Counted from the first letter of the stretch, positions 1 to 6,909 are shown. The stretch: DNA of 11,707 nucleotides from Bacteroidales bacterium (GCA_017882245.1 JADGPV010000150.1:1-11707); one strand, 5' to 3'. Made by a program: numbers and translations. Notes: generated by a model not told the origin, from the sequence alone.

Positions 1-489
1 TATTATGCCGGGTGAAGAAGAAATATCGTACGTAATAAGGTGGAATGCGGTAAAACTCAGGACGTTAAGCTCAAGCATAGTTGCTCCGGCAAGGTAGAGC
101 CACATCTTAATATCCACCCTGCCTTGCAGGAGCTGAAGGTTTTCCACTCTCCCGAAGAAGAGATCTGCTGCAAATGATTTTCTGACAGGTTTCACCGGCA
201 GAACCAGCACCAGGGTAACAATCATGCCCAGGATGCATGCACCTGCCAGTCCATACCACCGGTAGTGATAAAGATAATAATAAGGAACCAGGTCAGTTAT
301 CCCCAGAAGGAACCATAAAGCCACCACCACAATGAACACCAGGATCCCGTTGAGATGATATCTCATCTTTTCAGCTGATCCTGGTTTTGTTATATAACCG
401 CGCACCCACCTTCCCGGAAGGAATGCGTTGAGAAAAAAAATAGCAGCCATGATTATGACAGGTGCAAGAACCCCCAGTATCTTATCCAT
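1..489 (-). CDS. ERG4/ERG24-like (sterol reductase/DUF1295-type) membrane protein, N-terminal part
   Basis: This partial gene starts at an ATG at 489 and runs off the left edge, giving 163 residues without a stop. Hydrophobic segments lie at about residues 3-22, 48-64, 80-98 and 131-153, so it is a polytopic inner-membrane protein. The motif RYHLNG (43-48) between the first two helices resembles the YRLNG-type motif of delta-14 sterol reductases and the lamin B receptor. The segment DLFFGRVEN (109-117), followed by DIKMW (126-130), resembles the family's cytosolic 'FxGxELNPR...DLK' region. The family's NADPH-binding C-terminal part would lie outside the window. A stop codon (525-527) in the same frame limits upstream extension. 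The gene is 35 bp downstream of the cytidylate-kinase-like gene and is probably co-transcribed with it. The family call rests on remembered motifs. The substrate is unknown, since most Bacteroidota make no sterols. Confidence 0.6.
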   Translation of the reverse strand, partial: MDKILGVLAPVIIMAAIFFLNAFLPGRWVRGYITKPGSAEKMRYHLNGILVFIVVVALWFLLGITDLVPYYYLYHYRWYGLAGACILGMIVTLVLVLPVKPVRKSFAADLFFGRVENLQLLQGRVDIKMWLYLAGATMLELNVLSFTAFHLITYDISSSPGII

Positions 490-524
490 AAAGTCATTTT
501 GATAACCTAAAAGTATATAAATAT

Positions 525-1163
525 TCAGGTCTTGTCACCTTGAAGTCCAAATCTTACTTCTGCATAACTCTGGATAAATTTTATGGTTTCTTCAATTCCC
601 AGGACAGAAGAATTTACGCACAGGTCGTATGAACTGGCTGCTCCCCATACTTTACCGCTGAAGTATTCGTAATAATCAGCACGTTTCTTATCTAATTTCC
701 CGATATAGTCCTCTGCTTTGTTTTCGGCTATCTCCTGAATCCTTGCGACACGCCTGATCCGGTCCCTCATATCTGCGCTTATGAACACACTCAGGCATCG
801 CGGATGATCTTTCAGAATGTAATCGGCACAGCGTCCAACGAAGAGACTTGAATTCAAACCTGCCAGTTTGCGGATAACATCACTCTGGATCTTAAACAGC
901 ATTTCGTTGCTCAGATAATAATTGGCATAGACCTCATCTGTCAGAAAACCGCGCAGATCAAGCAATCCCCCGAAAAGACTGTGTGTCTTCTTTTCATCAG
1001 CTTCCTCAAAATGATTTTCCCTGATGCCGCTCTCCTGGGAAGCTATCCTTATGAGTTCCTTATCATAGAAGGATATTCCCAGCCTCGCTGACAGCTTCTG
1101 ACCTATCTCCCTACCGCCGCTCCCGAGTTGCCGCCCGATGGTAATTACGTACTTATCTGTCAT
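525..1163 (-). CDS. Cytidylate-kinase-like protein (Cytidylate_kin2 family)
   Basis: This 212-residue cytosolic protein resembles the 'cytidylate kinase-like' family (Pfam Cytidylate_kin2), a relative of CMP kinase found widely in Bacteroidota and Firmicutes. The N-terminus reads YVITIGRQLGSGGREIG (5-21), the family's nucleotide-binding loop. It has GSGGRE where classical P-loops have GK[ST]. Residues FYDKELI (32-38) follow, and VGRCADYIL further on matches the 'GRGADxIL'-like strand-turn of the family. The protein has no signal peptide or membrane segment. It may phosphorylate a nucleotide or another small molecule; CMP kinase activity has not been established for most members. The gene lies 50 bp downstream of the epimerase gene, and an exact TAnnTTTG element in that gap suggests it can be transcribed separately. 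The family call is good, but the substrate is unknown. Confidence 0.78.
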   Translation of the reverse strand: MTDKYVITIGRQLGSGGREIGQKLSARLGISFYDKELIRIASQESGIRENHFEEADEKKTHSLFGGLLDLRGFLTDEVYANYYLSNEMLFKIQSDVIRKLAGLNSSLFVGRCADYILKDHPRCLSVFISADMRDRIRRVARIQEIAENKAEDYIGKLDKKRADYYEYFSGKVWGAASSYDLCVNSSVLGIEETIKFIQSYAEVRFGLQGDKT

Positions 1164-1186
1164 AAGTCTATTGATTTAGCATTATT

Positions 1187-1194
1187 CAAATTTA
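1187..1194 (-). promoter_or_regulatory. Candidate Bacteroidota -7 promoter element before the cytidylate-kinase-like gene
   Basis: On the minus strand this reads TAAATTTG, an exact match to the Bacteroidota primary-sigma -7 consensus TAnnTTTG. It lies 24 bp upstream of the ATG at 1163, which would leave a leader of roughly 15-20 nt. I see no matching -33 TTTG about 20 bp further upstream, where the end of the epimerase gene lies. It would let the kinase-like gene be transcribed independently of the epimerase gene. Confidence 0.4.
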
Positions 1195-1213
1195 CTGCTT
1201 ATTAATAGGGAAT

Positions 1214-2149
1214 TCACTTTTTTTTGTGTGGAGTTGCTGCGAGCGCTTCAGCTGTGGAATACCTGAACATATAATTGTAACGGCTCTGTAATTTTGCGGG
1301 ATCAAGGATGATAGAGTGGATACTGTTATTAATGCCAGCAGGCTGAAGATTCAGGAGTTTCAGATTCCACAGGACCCAAAGGAGACTTTTAATGACACCA
1401 ACCGGGAACATGAAATATTTTTTATCGGGAACAATCTCACGTATAGCTGCACAACTGTCCGGAGCAACGTTGTAAACCCCTTCAATTAGATCATCAATTA
1501 TGACTTTGCCAAGGAGAGAAACAAAATCGTCCTCATGTAACAGCTGAATTTTGTAATTCTTGCAGAATCCCGGAAGAAAGGGAAACTGTGTCAGCAATCT
1601 CAGGACTATTCTGTCGCTGGAAAAGGAAGGCCCTGTCACAGTACATATACGGAGTATCAAAATGCGGAGGTTTTCACGCACCCTGAAAGAAAGAAACATC
1701 TGCTCAATGGTCTGCTTGTTCATTCCGTACCGGTACTTCCCGGGCCTGAGCTTATGGGTTTCATTAATCCATTCGGGATTATCTTTCCAACCTCCGTAGG
1801 CAGCAGCTGAACTGGAGTGGATGAGCTGTTGAACTGATAAAGTGCGGTTTGATACGTCCAGAATGTTTTCTGAACCGTCCACATCTATTAAATGCTCTTT
1901 TTTCCTGTTCCGCACTTTGTTAAATGTGCAGGCAAAATGAACGACATGCGTCGGTTGTTCCCGAAAAAGGATTTTCTCAAGCAGAGCCTTGTCGGTGATA
2001 CAACACAGGTAAAATTTAAAATACTCCCCGGGAAGAACGGCATCACTCGTCCTGTTATCAATTCCGACAACGGCTGTTTTTTTTGAAACCAGAGAATTAA
2101 TAAGCAAACTTCCCAGATACCCTGAAGATCCTGTGACGAGTACTTTCAT
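1214..2149 (-). CDS. NAD(P)-dependent epimerase/dehydratase-like protein (extended SDR)
   Basis: This 311-residue protein begins with a Rossmann fold of the extended short-chain dehydrogenase/reductase type. The dinucleotide-binding loop GSSGYLG is at 7-13 and an acidic residue, D31, ends the second strand, which favours NAD(H). The catalytic set is visible as a serine cluster (SSS, 112-114) and YGMNK (YxxxK, 141-145). The family includes UDP-glucose 4-epimerase, dTDP-sugar dehydratases and reductases. Its length fits, but the C-terminal half is not diagnostic of a substrate. A hydrophobic stretch near residues 250-265 may be buried rather than membrane-spanning. Candidate roles are nucleotide-sugar modification for glycans or a lipid-linked reduction. 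The chosen ATG is the first codon of the Rossmann strand. A 6-bp inverted repeat lies 18-35 nt upstream in its leader. The gene is the first of a leftward run of three. Confidence 0.8.
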   Translation of the reverse strand: MKVLVTGSSGYLGSLLINSLVSKKTAVVGIDNRTSDAVLPGEYFKFYLCCITDKALLEKILFREQPTHVVHFACTFNKVRNRKKEHLIDVDGSENILDVSNRTLSVQQLIHSSSAAAYGGWKDNPEWINETHKLRPGKYRYGMNKQTIEQMFLSFRVRENLRILILRICTVTGPSFSSDRIVLRLLTQFPFLPGFCKNYKIQLLHEDDFVSLLGKVIIDDLIEGVYNVAPDSCAAIREIVPDKKYFMFPVGVIKSLLWVLWNLKLLNLQPAGINNSIHSIILDPAKLQSRYNYMFRYSTAEALAATPHKKK

Positions 2150-2291
2150 AATTCATTTTGAATTTAGTCTCGGATGAACGAGACAATTTAGGCATCTTTT
2201 CGACATTTGGCAGAAGAAATCCTGCTATTTCATTTCAAATATTATGATATAATTAAAAACATTGCATAATTTGTACATACCTATACAGTAA
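2150..2291. promoter_or_regulatory. Divergent intergenic spacer between epimerase and methyltransferase genes
   Basis: This AT-rich 142-bp spacer must hold the leftward promoter for the epimerase gene and the rightward one for the methyltransferase-glpK pair. Only imperfect -7 elements are visible. Rightward, TAATTTG (2267-2273) is one base shorter than TAnnTTTG. Leftward, TAATATTTG (complement of 2236-2244) is one base longer. Neither has a convincing -33 partner, so the start sites cannot be assigned. Confidence 0.35.
2161..2190. repeat. Perfect inverted repeat nested in a direct repeat, upstream of the epimerase gene
   Basis: GTCTCG (2167-2172) and CGAGAC (2179-2184) are perfect reverse complements separated by 6 bp (GATGAA). 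Both arms are flanked on their left-to-right outer sides by AATTTA (2161-2166 and 2185-2190). In the epimerase mRNA this would be a 6-bp, GC-containing hairpin 18-35 nt before the start codon. It could instead be the operator of a dimeric repressor. No T-run follows it, so it is not an intrinsic terminator. The function is inferred only. Confidence 0.45.
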
Positions 2292-3101
2292 ATGAAGATG
2301 AAACAGGATACAATTGATATTCTTTGCTGTCCGCAATGCAGGGGGGAGCTCTCATTTGCACGAACTTCAGACAGTTTCGGTCATTCAGACAGAAGCATGG
2401 TCTGCCGTAACTGCGGCAAGAAATTTACGGATACGGAAGGGTTTCCTGATTTCCTGGGAGAGACCGGGTTGAAATATTCCGGTAAACGGGAAAAAATAGT
2501 CAGGACATTGTATGCAAAAGTTTATACCCCTGTTAATAATTTCCTTTTCCTTTTCTGCGGAGGTGCCGGGAACGCCCGAAGAGAGGTCCTGAGCAGGCTT
2601 GATCTGCAAGACAGTTTTTCCGTTCTGGAAACCGGCATGGGAGCGGGAGAGAACTATCTGTGGATGAACAGCAAGGCAAAGAACCTCCGGTTTTATGGCA
2701 TCGATATTCAAAAGCAAATGATGGTGCATTGCATGGAAAACACACAAAAATGGGGAATACAGGCTGAGCTTTTCCGGGCTGATGCAACGAACCTTCCTTT
2801 TAAAGATGAAAAATTTGATGTCGTGTTCCACCTGGGCGCAATAAACCTTTTCCCCGACAAAGGAAGAGCCATTGAAGAAATGATCAGGGTTTCAAGGCCC
2901 GGAACCCGTATCGTGATTGCAGATGAGACGGATAAAGCTGCCAGATTGTTCAACGTGTTCACCGGAGCGAATGATAAAGTTACTCCGCCGGTAGATCTTA
3001 TTCCCGGCAATATGATCAATAAAAGCCTGGAAATAATCTGGCGCGGGTACGGTTATCTGATCCAGTTTACAAAACCTTACAATCCTCCTAACTCCAAATA
3101 A
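2292..3101 (+). CDS. SAM-dependent methyltransferase with N-terminal zinc ribbon
   Basis: This 269-residue cytosolic protein has two parts. Residues 10-55 form a Trm112/RlmA-like zinc ribbon with CPQC (13-16) and CRNC (38-41), followed by the typical 'DxEGFPDFL' turn. Residues of about 105-240 form a class I (methyltransf_11/UbiE-like) domain. Motif I is VLETGMGAG (111-119), the acidic SAM ribose ligand is in GIDIQ (D138), and ADATNLPF followed by FDVVFHLGAINLF supplies motifs II-III. Proteins with this layout methylate rRNA bases, quinones or lipids, and nothing here fixes the substrate. A second in-frame ATG lies two codons downstream of the chosen start. The stop codon TAA shares its last A with the ATG of glycerol kinase, so the two genes are probably translationally coupled. 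Confidence 0.82.
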   Translation: MKMKQDTIDILCCPQCRGELSFARTSDSFGHSDRSMVCRNCGKKFTDTEGFPDFLGETGLKYSGKREKIVRTLYAKVYTPVNNFLFLFCGGAGNARREVLSRLDLQDSFSVLETGMGAGENYLWMNSKAKNLRFYGIDIQKQMMVHCMENTQKWGIQAELFRADATNLPFKDEKFDVVFHLGAINLFPDKGRAIEEMIRVSRPGTRIVIADETDKAARLFNVFTGANDKVTPPVDLIPGNMINKSLEIIWRGYGYLIQFTKPYNPPNSK

Positions 3102-4594
3102 TGAATAAATACATTCTTGCATTTGACCAGGGAACTACAAGTTCCAGGGCCATTGTATTCAATCACAAGGGATTACCTGTTGCCACGGCACAGAAGGAAT
3201 TCACGCAACATTTTCCCAGGCCGGGATGGGTCGAGCATGACCCCGGCGAGATATGGTCGACGCAATCAGGCGTAGCCCTGGAGGCAATAACCAGGGCCGG
3301 CCTCAAAAGCTCTGATATCACGGCCATAGGAATTACCAACCAGCGTGAGACAACCGTCATCTGGAACCGAAAGTCCGGCAGACCGGTATTTAACGCAATA
3401 GTATGGCAGGACAGGCGCACAGCTGATTTTTGTGACCAGCTTAAGGAAGAAGGGTATGACAGGATGATACGTGAAAAGACCGGTCTGATCATTGATGCAT
3501 ATTTTTCTGCCACAAAAGTTAAATGGATACTTGACAATGTCAGCGGTGCAAGGTCTCTTGCAGAAAAGGGAGAGCTTGCCTTCGGGACAGTCGATTCATG
3601 GCTGGTATGGAACCTCACGGGACGGAGGCTCCATGTCACCGATGTATCAAATGCGTCGAGGACAATGCTCTTTAACATTCATTCAATGACATGGGATAAT
3701 GACCTCCTTAGACTTTTTGATATTCCGGAGAGCATTCTTCCGGACGTGCGTTCCTCAAGTGAAGTTTATGGCCTGACATCCGGTCTCTTCCCGGATCAGA
3801 TCCCTGTTTCAGGTATGGCAGGTGACCAGCAGGCGGCACTTTTCGGACAGATGTGCATTGACCAGGGAATGGTTAAAAACACTTACGGCACGGGATGTTT
3901 CATGATGATGAATATCGGGCAAAAACCTATAGAGTCAAAAAACAGGCTGCTCACCACAGTTGCCTGGAAGACAGGTGATAAGGTAGAGTATGCGCTCGAG
4001 GGGAGCATATTTATTGCCGGTGCCGTAGTGCAGTGGCTCCGTGACAGTCTGGGGGTTATCAATACATCAGCTGATGTTGAAAAGCTTGCTGCCATGGTAC
4101 TATCAAGCGAAGGTGTGTATTTTGTTCCTGCCTTTGCAGGTCTGGGAGCTCCTTACTGGAACCAGCATGCTAGAGGAACTGTCACAGGCCTTACCCGCGG
4201 CTCAACAGCAGCACATATAGCCCGTGCCGCACTCGACAGCATTGCTTATCAGACACTTGATGTTTTACTTGCAATGCAAAATGATTCAGGTATTATTATC
4301 AAGGAGTTAAGAGTAGACGGTGGTGCTTCTGTCAACAAAGGGCTGATGCAGTTTCAGTCAGACATACTGCAGACAAAGGTCATTCGCCCCATGGTCACCG
4401 AGACTACAGCATTGGGTGCTGCTTACCTGGCAGGACTGGCAACAGGGTACTGGAGCGGACCTGAGGAGCTCAGGAGGCAATGGCAGGCAGACCAGGTATT
4501 TATGCCGATCATGAAGCCCGAAGAGACTCAGTCGCTGATCATGGGCTGGCAACGGGCAGTGAGAGCCGCGGAAGCCTGGGCAAACGGGAAGTAG
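3101..4594 (+). CDS. glpK: Glycerol kinase
   Basis: This 497-residue FGGY-family kinase phosphorylates glycerol to sn-glycerol 3-phosphate with ATP, feeding glycolysis and phospholipid synthesis. The phosphate-binding loop DQGTTSSR is at 9-16. Glycerol contacts align with those of E. coli GlpK: R82-E83 in TNQRET, Y134 and D242 in AGDQQAALFG. FGGY signature 1 is YFSATKVKWILDN (134-146), and signature 2 is GLTRGSTAAHIARAALDS. The length is full. After SSEVYG (219-224) the loop is short (LTSGLFPDQIP) and lacks the GGKGGTR segment that binds fructose-1,6-bisphosphate in E. coli. The C-terminus also differs from the EIIA-Glc binding region, so these allosteric controls are probably absent. No glpF or glpD is adjacent. 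The gene overlaps the upstream methyltransferase gene by one base. Identity is very secure. Confidence 0.96.
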   Translation: MNKYILAFDQGTTSSRAIVFNHKGLPVATAQKEFTQHFPRPGWVEHDPGEIWSTQSGVALEAITRAGLKSSDITAIGITNQRETTVIWNRKSGRPVFNAIVWQDRRTADFCDQLKEEGYDRMIREKTGLIIDAYFSATKVKWILDNVSGARSLAEKGELAFGTVDSWLVWNLTGRRLHVTDVSNASRTMLFNIHSMTWDNDLLRLFDIPESILPDVRSSSEVYGLTSGLFPDQIPVSGMAGDQQAALFGQMCIDQGMVKNTYGTGCFMMMNIGQKPIESKNRLLTTVAWKTGDKVEYALEGSIFIAGAVVQWLRDSLGVINTSADVEKLAAMVLSSEGVYFVPAFAGLGAPYWNQHARGTVTGLTRGSTAAHIARAALDSIAYQTLDVLLAMQNDSGIIIKELRVDGGASVNKGLMQFQSDILQTKVIRPMVTETTALGAAYLAGLATGYWSGPEELRRQWQADQVFMPIMKPEETQSLIMGWQRAVRAAEAWANGK

Positions 4595-4654
4595 AAGCTT
4601 AATGGTTGCAGCTCTGTACAATCAGTTTTTTCATTATGTTTACATTCTGGTATC

Positions 4655-4660
4655 AAGGAG
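4655..4660 (+). promoter_or_regulatory. Shine-Dalgarno-like AAGGAG directly abutting the lnb-like start
   Basis: AAGGAG ends immediately before the ATG at 4661, with no spacer. That is too close for normal anti-SD pairing, yet no other in-frame Met lies nearby and the signal peptide starts here. The match may be accidental; many Bacteroidota genes are translated without a Shine-Dalgarno site. Upstream, TATGTTTA (4635-4642) is one base off the TAnnTTTG -7 consensus and may mark a promoter in the 66-bp gap after glpK. Confidence 0.3.
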
Positions 4661-5815
4661 ATGAATAGAACCGCTCTTCTGTCTGTTTTATTAATCGTGC
4701 TGTTTTCCCCGCTGACAAGGGCGCAGGTGGCGGACAGCGCTGATGTCTACCTGCTTACCTGCGCACCGGGTAATGCAACCTATTCCATCTACGGCCATAC
4801 AGCACTGAGAATCAATGTCAGGGGCTCGAACTTCGACAGGGTTTATAACTGGGGCATATTCGACTTTTCAACTCCCCATTTCGCATTTCGTTTTGCTAAG
4901 GGCAGACTTGATTATATGCTCGGTACATACGGCTATGACCGTTTCGTTAATGAATACTTTTCAGAAGGTCGCTCAGTATGGTCCCAGAAGATAAACCTTA
5001 CTACTGCGGAGAAGGAAAAACTGTTTGGACTCATTAGTGAAAACCTTAAGCCTGAGAATGTGAAGTACAGGTATGATTTTTTCTTTGACAACTGTGCCAC
5101 CAGGATCCGCGATATACTTGCAGCTTCAGTAACAGATTCATTGGTCTTCCCGGTAAAGGAGCATATGCAGACCTTCAGGCAACTCATTCATCATAAACAG
5201 AAGGTTTTGCCATGGATCGACTTCGGAGCTGACATGCTTCTTGGGCTTCAGGCTGATCGCAAGGCTACACCGGCCGATGAAATGTTTCTCCCCGACCACC
5301 TGAAAGATAACTTAAGTGCCTCTGTCGTTATTCATGATAATAACCGTGAACCGATCCTGGAAGAAGCTGTTACAATCGTTGACCTCCCGCCTGCCTCATC
5401 AGGAGCACCGATATGGATGCCACAGCTTGTATTTTATCTTATCCTTCTGTATGTCATTCTTGTCACTTTTGTCATTGGCATGCCATTGCTGGGACGTATT
5501 ACGGATATTGTACTCTACATAATCTATTCGATACTGGCCCTTCTGCTGATATTCACGAATTTCTTTTCGGAGCATGACGCTCTCCATTATAATCTCCTGA
5601 TCCTTGGCATTAATCCGCTTATACCGGTACTTCTTGGCTTTATCCTGGCAAATAGGAAAGCTATAAAGCTGAGCAGGATCGCATTCGTTATTTCTATGCT
5701 CTGGGTACCTGTATCACTCATTGCAGGACAGGGCATTAACCCGGCCCTGATACCCCTGGTACTCATTATCACGGTCAGGCTTTTCAAGCATTGTGAATTC
5801 GGCAAGGTGCTTTAA
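4661..5815 (+). CDS. lnb: Lnb-like lipoprotein N-acyltransferase (DUF4105 domain plus membrane domain)
   Basis: This 384-residue protein has a signal peptide or signal anchor (residues 1-21, ending TRAQ) and a periplasmic DUF4105 ('Lnb N-terminal') domain to about residue 230. Its C-terminal region (about 250-384) holds four or five hydrophobic helices. The DUF4105 hallmarks are YGHTALRI (44-51) with H46, YNWGIFDF (62-69), and FFFDNCATRIRD with C145. H46 and C145 fit the His/Cys pair reported as essential in Lnb, the enzyme shown in Bacteroides to add the third, amide-linked acyl chain to outer-membrane lipoproteins in place of Lnt. The inferred role is therefore N-acylation of lipoproteins at the inner membrane. 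The gene is alone between glpK (66 bp upstream) and the moxR operon (93 bp downstream). DUF4105 has several paralogues in some genomes, so orthology to Lnb is likely but not certain. Confidence 0.78.
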   Translation: MNRTALLSVLLIVLFSPLTRAQVADSADVYLLTCAPGNATYSIYGHTALRINVRGSNFDRVYNWGIFDFSTPHFAFRFAKGRLDYMLGTYGYDRFVNEYFSEGRSVWSQKINLTTAEKEKLFGLISENLKPENVKYRYDFFFDNCATRIRDILAASVTDSLVFPVKEHMQTFRQLIHHKQKVLPWIDFGADMLLGLQADRKATPADEMFLPDHLKDNLSASVVIHDNNREPILEEAVTIVDLPPASSGAPIWMPQLVFYLILLYVILVTFVIGMPLLGRITDIVLYIIYSILALLLIFTNFFSEHDALHYNLLILGINPLIPVLLGFILANRKAIKLSRIAFVISMLWVPVSLIAGQGINPALIPLVLIITVRLFKHCEFGKVL

Positions 5816-5838
5816 CACTTCTTTAACAATCTTTAACA
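5810..5838 (+). repeat. Triple direct repeat CTTTAACA upstream of moxR (candidate operator)
   Basis: Three identical copies of CTTTAACA begin at 5810, 5821 and 5831, so their steps are 11 and 10 bp, about one helical turn. The first overlaps the stop codon of the lnb-like gene. The last ends 21 bp before the candidate -7 element at 5860, so it occupies the -33 region. Tandem same-face half-sites of this period are typical of OmpR/PhoB-family response regulators. Binding and regulator are inferred. Confidence 0.5.
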
Positions 5839-5859
5839 CGGATTTTTAATATGGGAACT

Positions 5860-5867
5860 CATCTTTG
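5860..5867 (+). promoter_or_regulatory. Candidate weak -7 promoter element for the moxR-bat operon
   Basis: CATCTTTG differs from the Bacteroidota -7 consensus TAnnTTTG only in its first base. It lies 41 bp before the moxR ATG. No -33 TTTG is seen at the right distance; the third CTTTAACA repeat occupies that position instead. This layout fits a promoter that depends on an activator. Confidence 0.35.
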
Positions 5868-5886
5868 CGGATGTTTTTTCGCAGAG
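5863..5886 (+). promoter_or_regulatory. Possible leader hairpin before moxR
   Basis: CTTTGCG (5863-5869) can pair with CGCAGAG (5880-5886), giving seven pairs including one G-U and a 10-nt T-rich loop. The T-run lies in the loop, not after the stem, so this is not a standard terminator. If transcription starts just after the -7 element, only part of the hairpin would be in the RNA. It may be coincidental. Confidence 0.2.
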
Positions 5887-5908
5887 TAGTAACAACACAA
5901 TAATAATT

Positions 5909-6904
5909 ATGGAACACACAACCGATATCAGGCTCCTGAATGAGAAGATCGAAAAGGAGAGTGCCTTTGTTGATTTGCTGAGGCAGGAGATAAACAAGGT
6001 GATTGTGGGGCAGCGTCATCTGACCGATTCGCTGCTCATCGGACTGCTGTCCAACGGGCATATATTGCTTGAAGGAGTACCCGGTCTGGCGAAGACACTG
6101 GCTATCAAGACGCTGGCTTCGATCATTGATACGAAGTTCAGCAGGATACAGTTCACTCCCGACCTCCTTCCGGCTGACCTTATCGGAACAATGATCTACA
6201 GTCAGAGGAAAGAGGAATTCGTGGTTCGCAAGGGACCGATCTTTGCCAATTTCATTCTTGCCGATGAGATAAACCGCTCGCCGGCTAAAGTGCAGAGTGC
6301 GCTGCTTGAAGCCATGCAGGAAAGACAGGTGACCATTGGAGAAAATACGTACAAGCTTGATGAGCCATTCATGGTCCTTGCCACGCAGAACCCCATAGAG
6401 CAGGAGGGAACCTATCCTCTGCCGGAAGCTCAGGTAGACAGATTCATGCTTAAGGTAGTGATCACTTATCCTGAAAAGGAAGAAGAGAGAATGATCATCC
6501 GTGAGAACCTGGCAAGCGAATTTCCGACGGCGAAGACTATCCTCAAGCCTGAGGATATTATGAGGGCACGCAGCGTGGTGAAAGAGGTTTATATTGATGA
6601 AAAGATAGAGAACTACATCCTTGATATAGTCTTTGCCACACGTGATCCTGAGAAGTTTGGCCTCTCAAAATTCTCACCGCTGATTTCATACGGTGCTTCA
6701 CCAAGAGCCGGCATCAACCTGGCGATCGCGTCAAAAGCATTCGCTTTTATTAAAAGAAGAGGATTCGTGGTTCCGGAAGATGTAAGGTTCCTGTGTGCTG
6801 ACGTGCTAAGACACCGTATAGGGCTTACTTATGAAGCTGAAGCAGAGAATGTAACTCAGGACCAGATAATTACAGAGATACTGAATACTGTGGAAGTTCC
6901 GTAG
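5909..6904 (+). CDS. moxR: MoxR-family AAA+ ATPase
   Basis: This 331-residue cytosolic ATPase is the first gene of the Bat operon. Motifs are complete: Walker A GVPGLAKT (56-63), Walker B ILADEIN with D119-E120, sensor 1 in LATQNP (N161), and an arginine in QVDRFM (R178). GASPRA in the C-terminal lid supplies sensor 2. MoxR proteins act as chaperones that mature or activate VWA-domain partners encoded beside them; here the candidates are the DUF58, BatA and BatB products. No Shine-Dalgarno site is present; the leader is A-rich (ACAACACAATAATAATT), as is common in Bacteroidota. The start matches the normal N-terminus of the family. The gene is likely controlled through the repeat array 71-99 bp upstream. 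The following gene starts 5 bp after its stop. Confidence 0.93.
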   Translation: MEHTTDIRLLNEKIEKESAFVDLLRQEINKVIVGQRHLTDSLLIGLLSNGHILLEGVPGLAKTLAIKTLASIIDTKFSRIQFTPDLLPADLIGTMIYSQRKEEFVVRKGPIFANFILADEINRSPAKVQSALLEAMQERQVTIGENTYKLDEPFMVLATQNPIEQEGTYPLPEAQVDRFMLKVVITYPEKEEERMIIRENLASEFPTAKTILKPEDIMRARSVVKEVYIDEKIENYILDIVFATRDPEKFGLSKFSPLISYGASPRAGINLAIASKAFAFIKRRGFVVPEDVRFLCADVLRHRIGLTYEAEAENVTQDQIITEILNTVEVP

Positions 6905-6909
6905 TCCCG

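Noticed and set aside
2077..2084. Run of eight T on the plus strand (A8 in epimerase codons 22-25) as a possible phase-variation tract.
   Set aside because: The run is short and encodes ordinary Lys codons (SKKT), and the frame is intact. A similar A8 tract at the 3' end (1218-1225) also encodes Lys. Nothing else suggests a contingency locus.
2385..2831. A 148-codon minus-strand open frame inside the methyltransferase gene.
   Set aside because: It is antisense to a gene with clear zinc-ribbon and methyltransferase motifs, and its translation has no recognisable domain.
3163..3678. A 171-codon minus-strand open frame inside glpK.
   Set aside because: It is antisense to an unmistakable glycerol kinase and has low-complexity composition with no domain; it is a shadow frame.
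4595..4660. Possible terminator after glpK, with short AGCT repeats and a T-run at 4625-4631.
   Set aside because: I could not form a stable stem adjacent to the T-run, so read-through from glpK into the lnb-like gene cannot be excluded.
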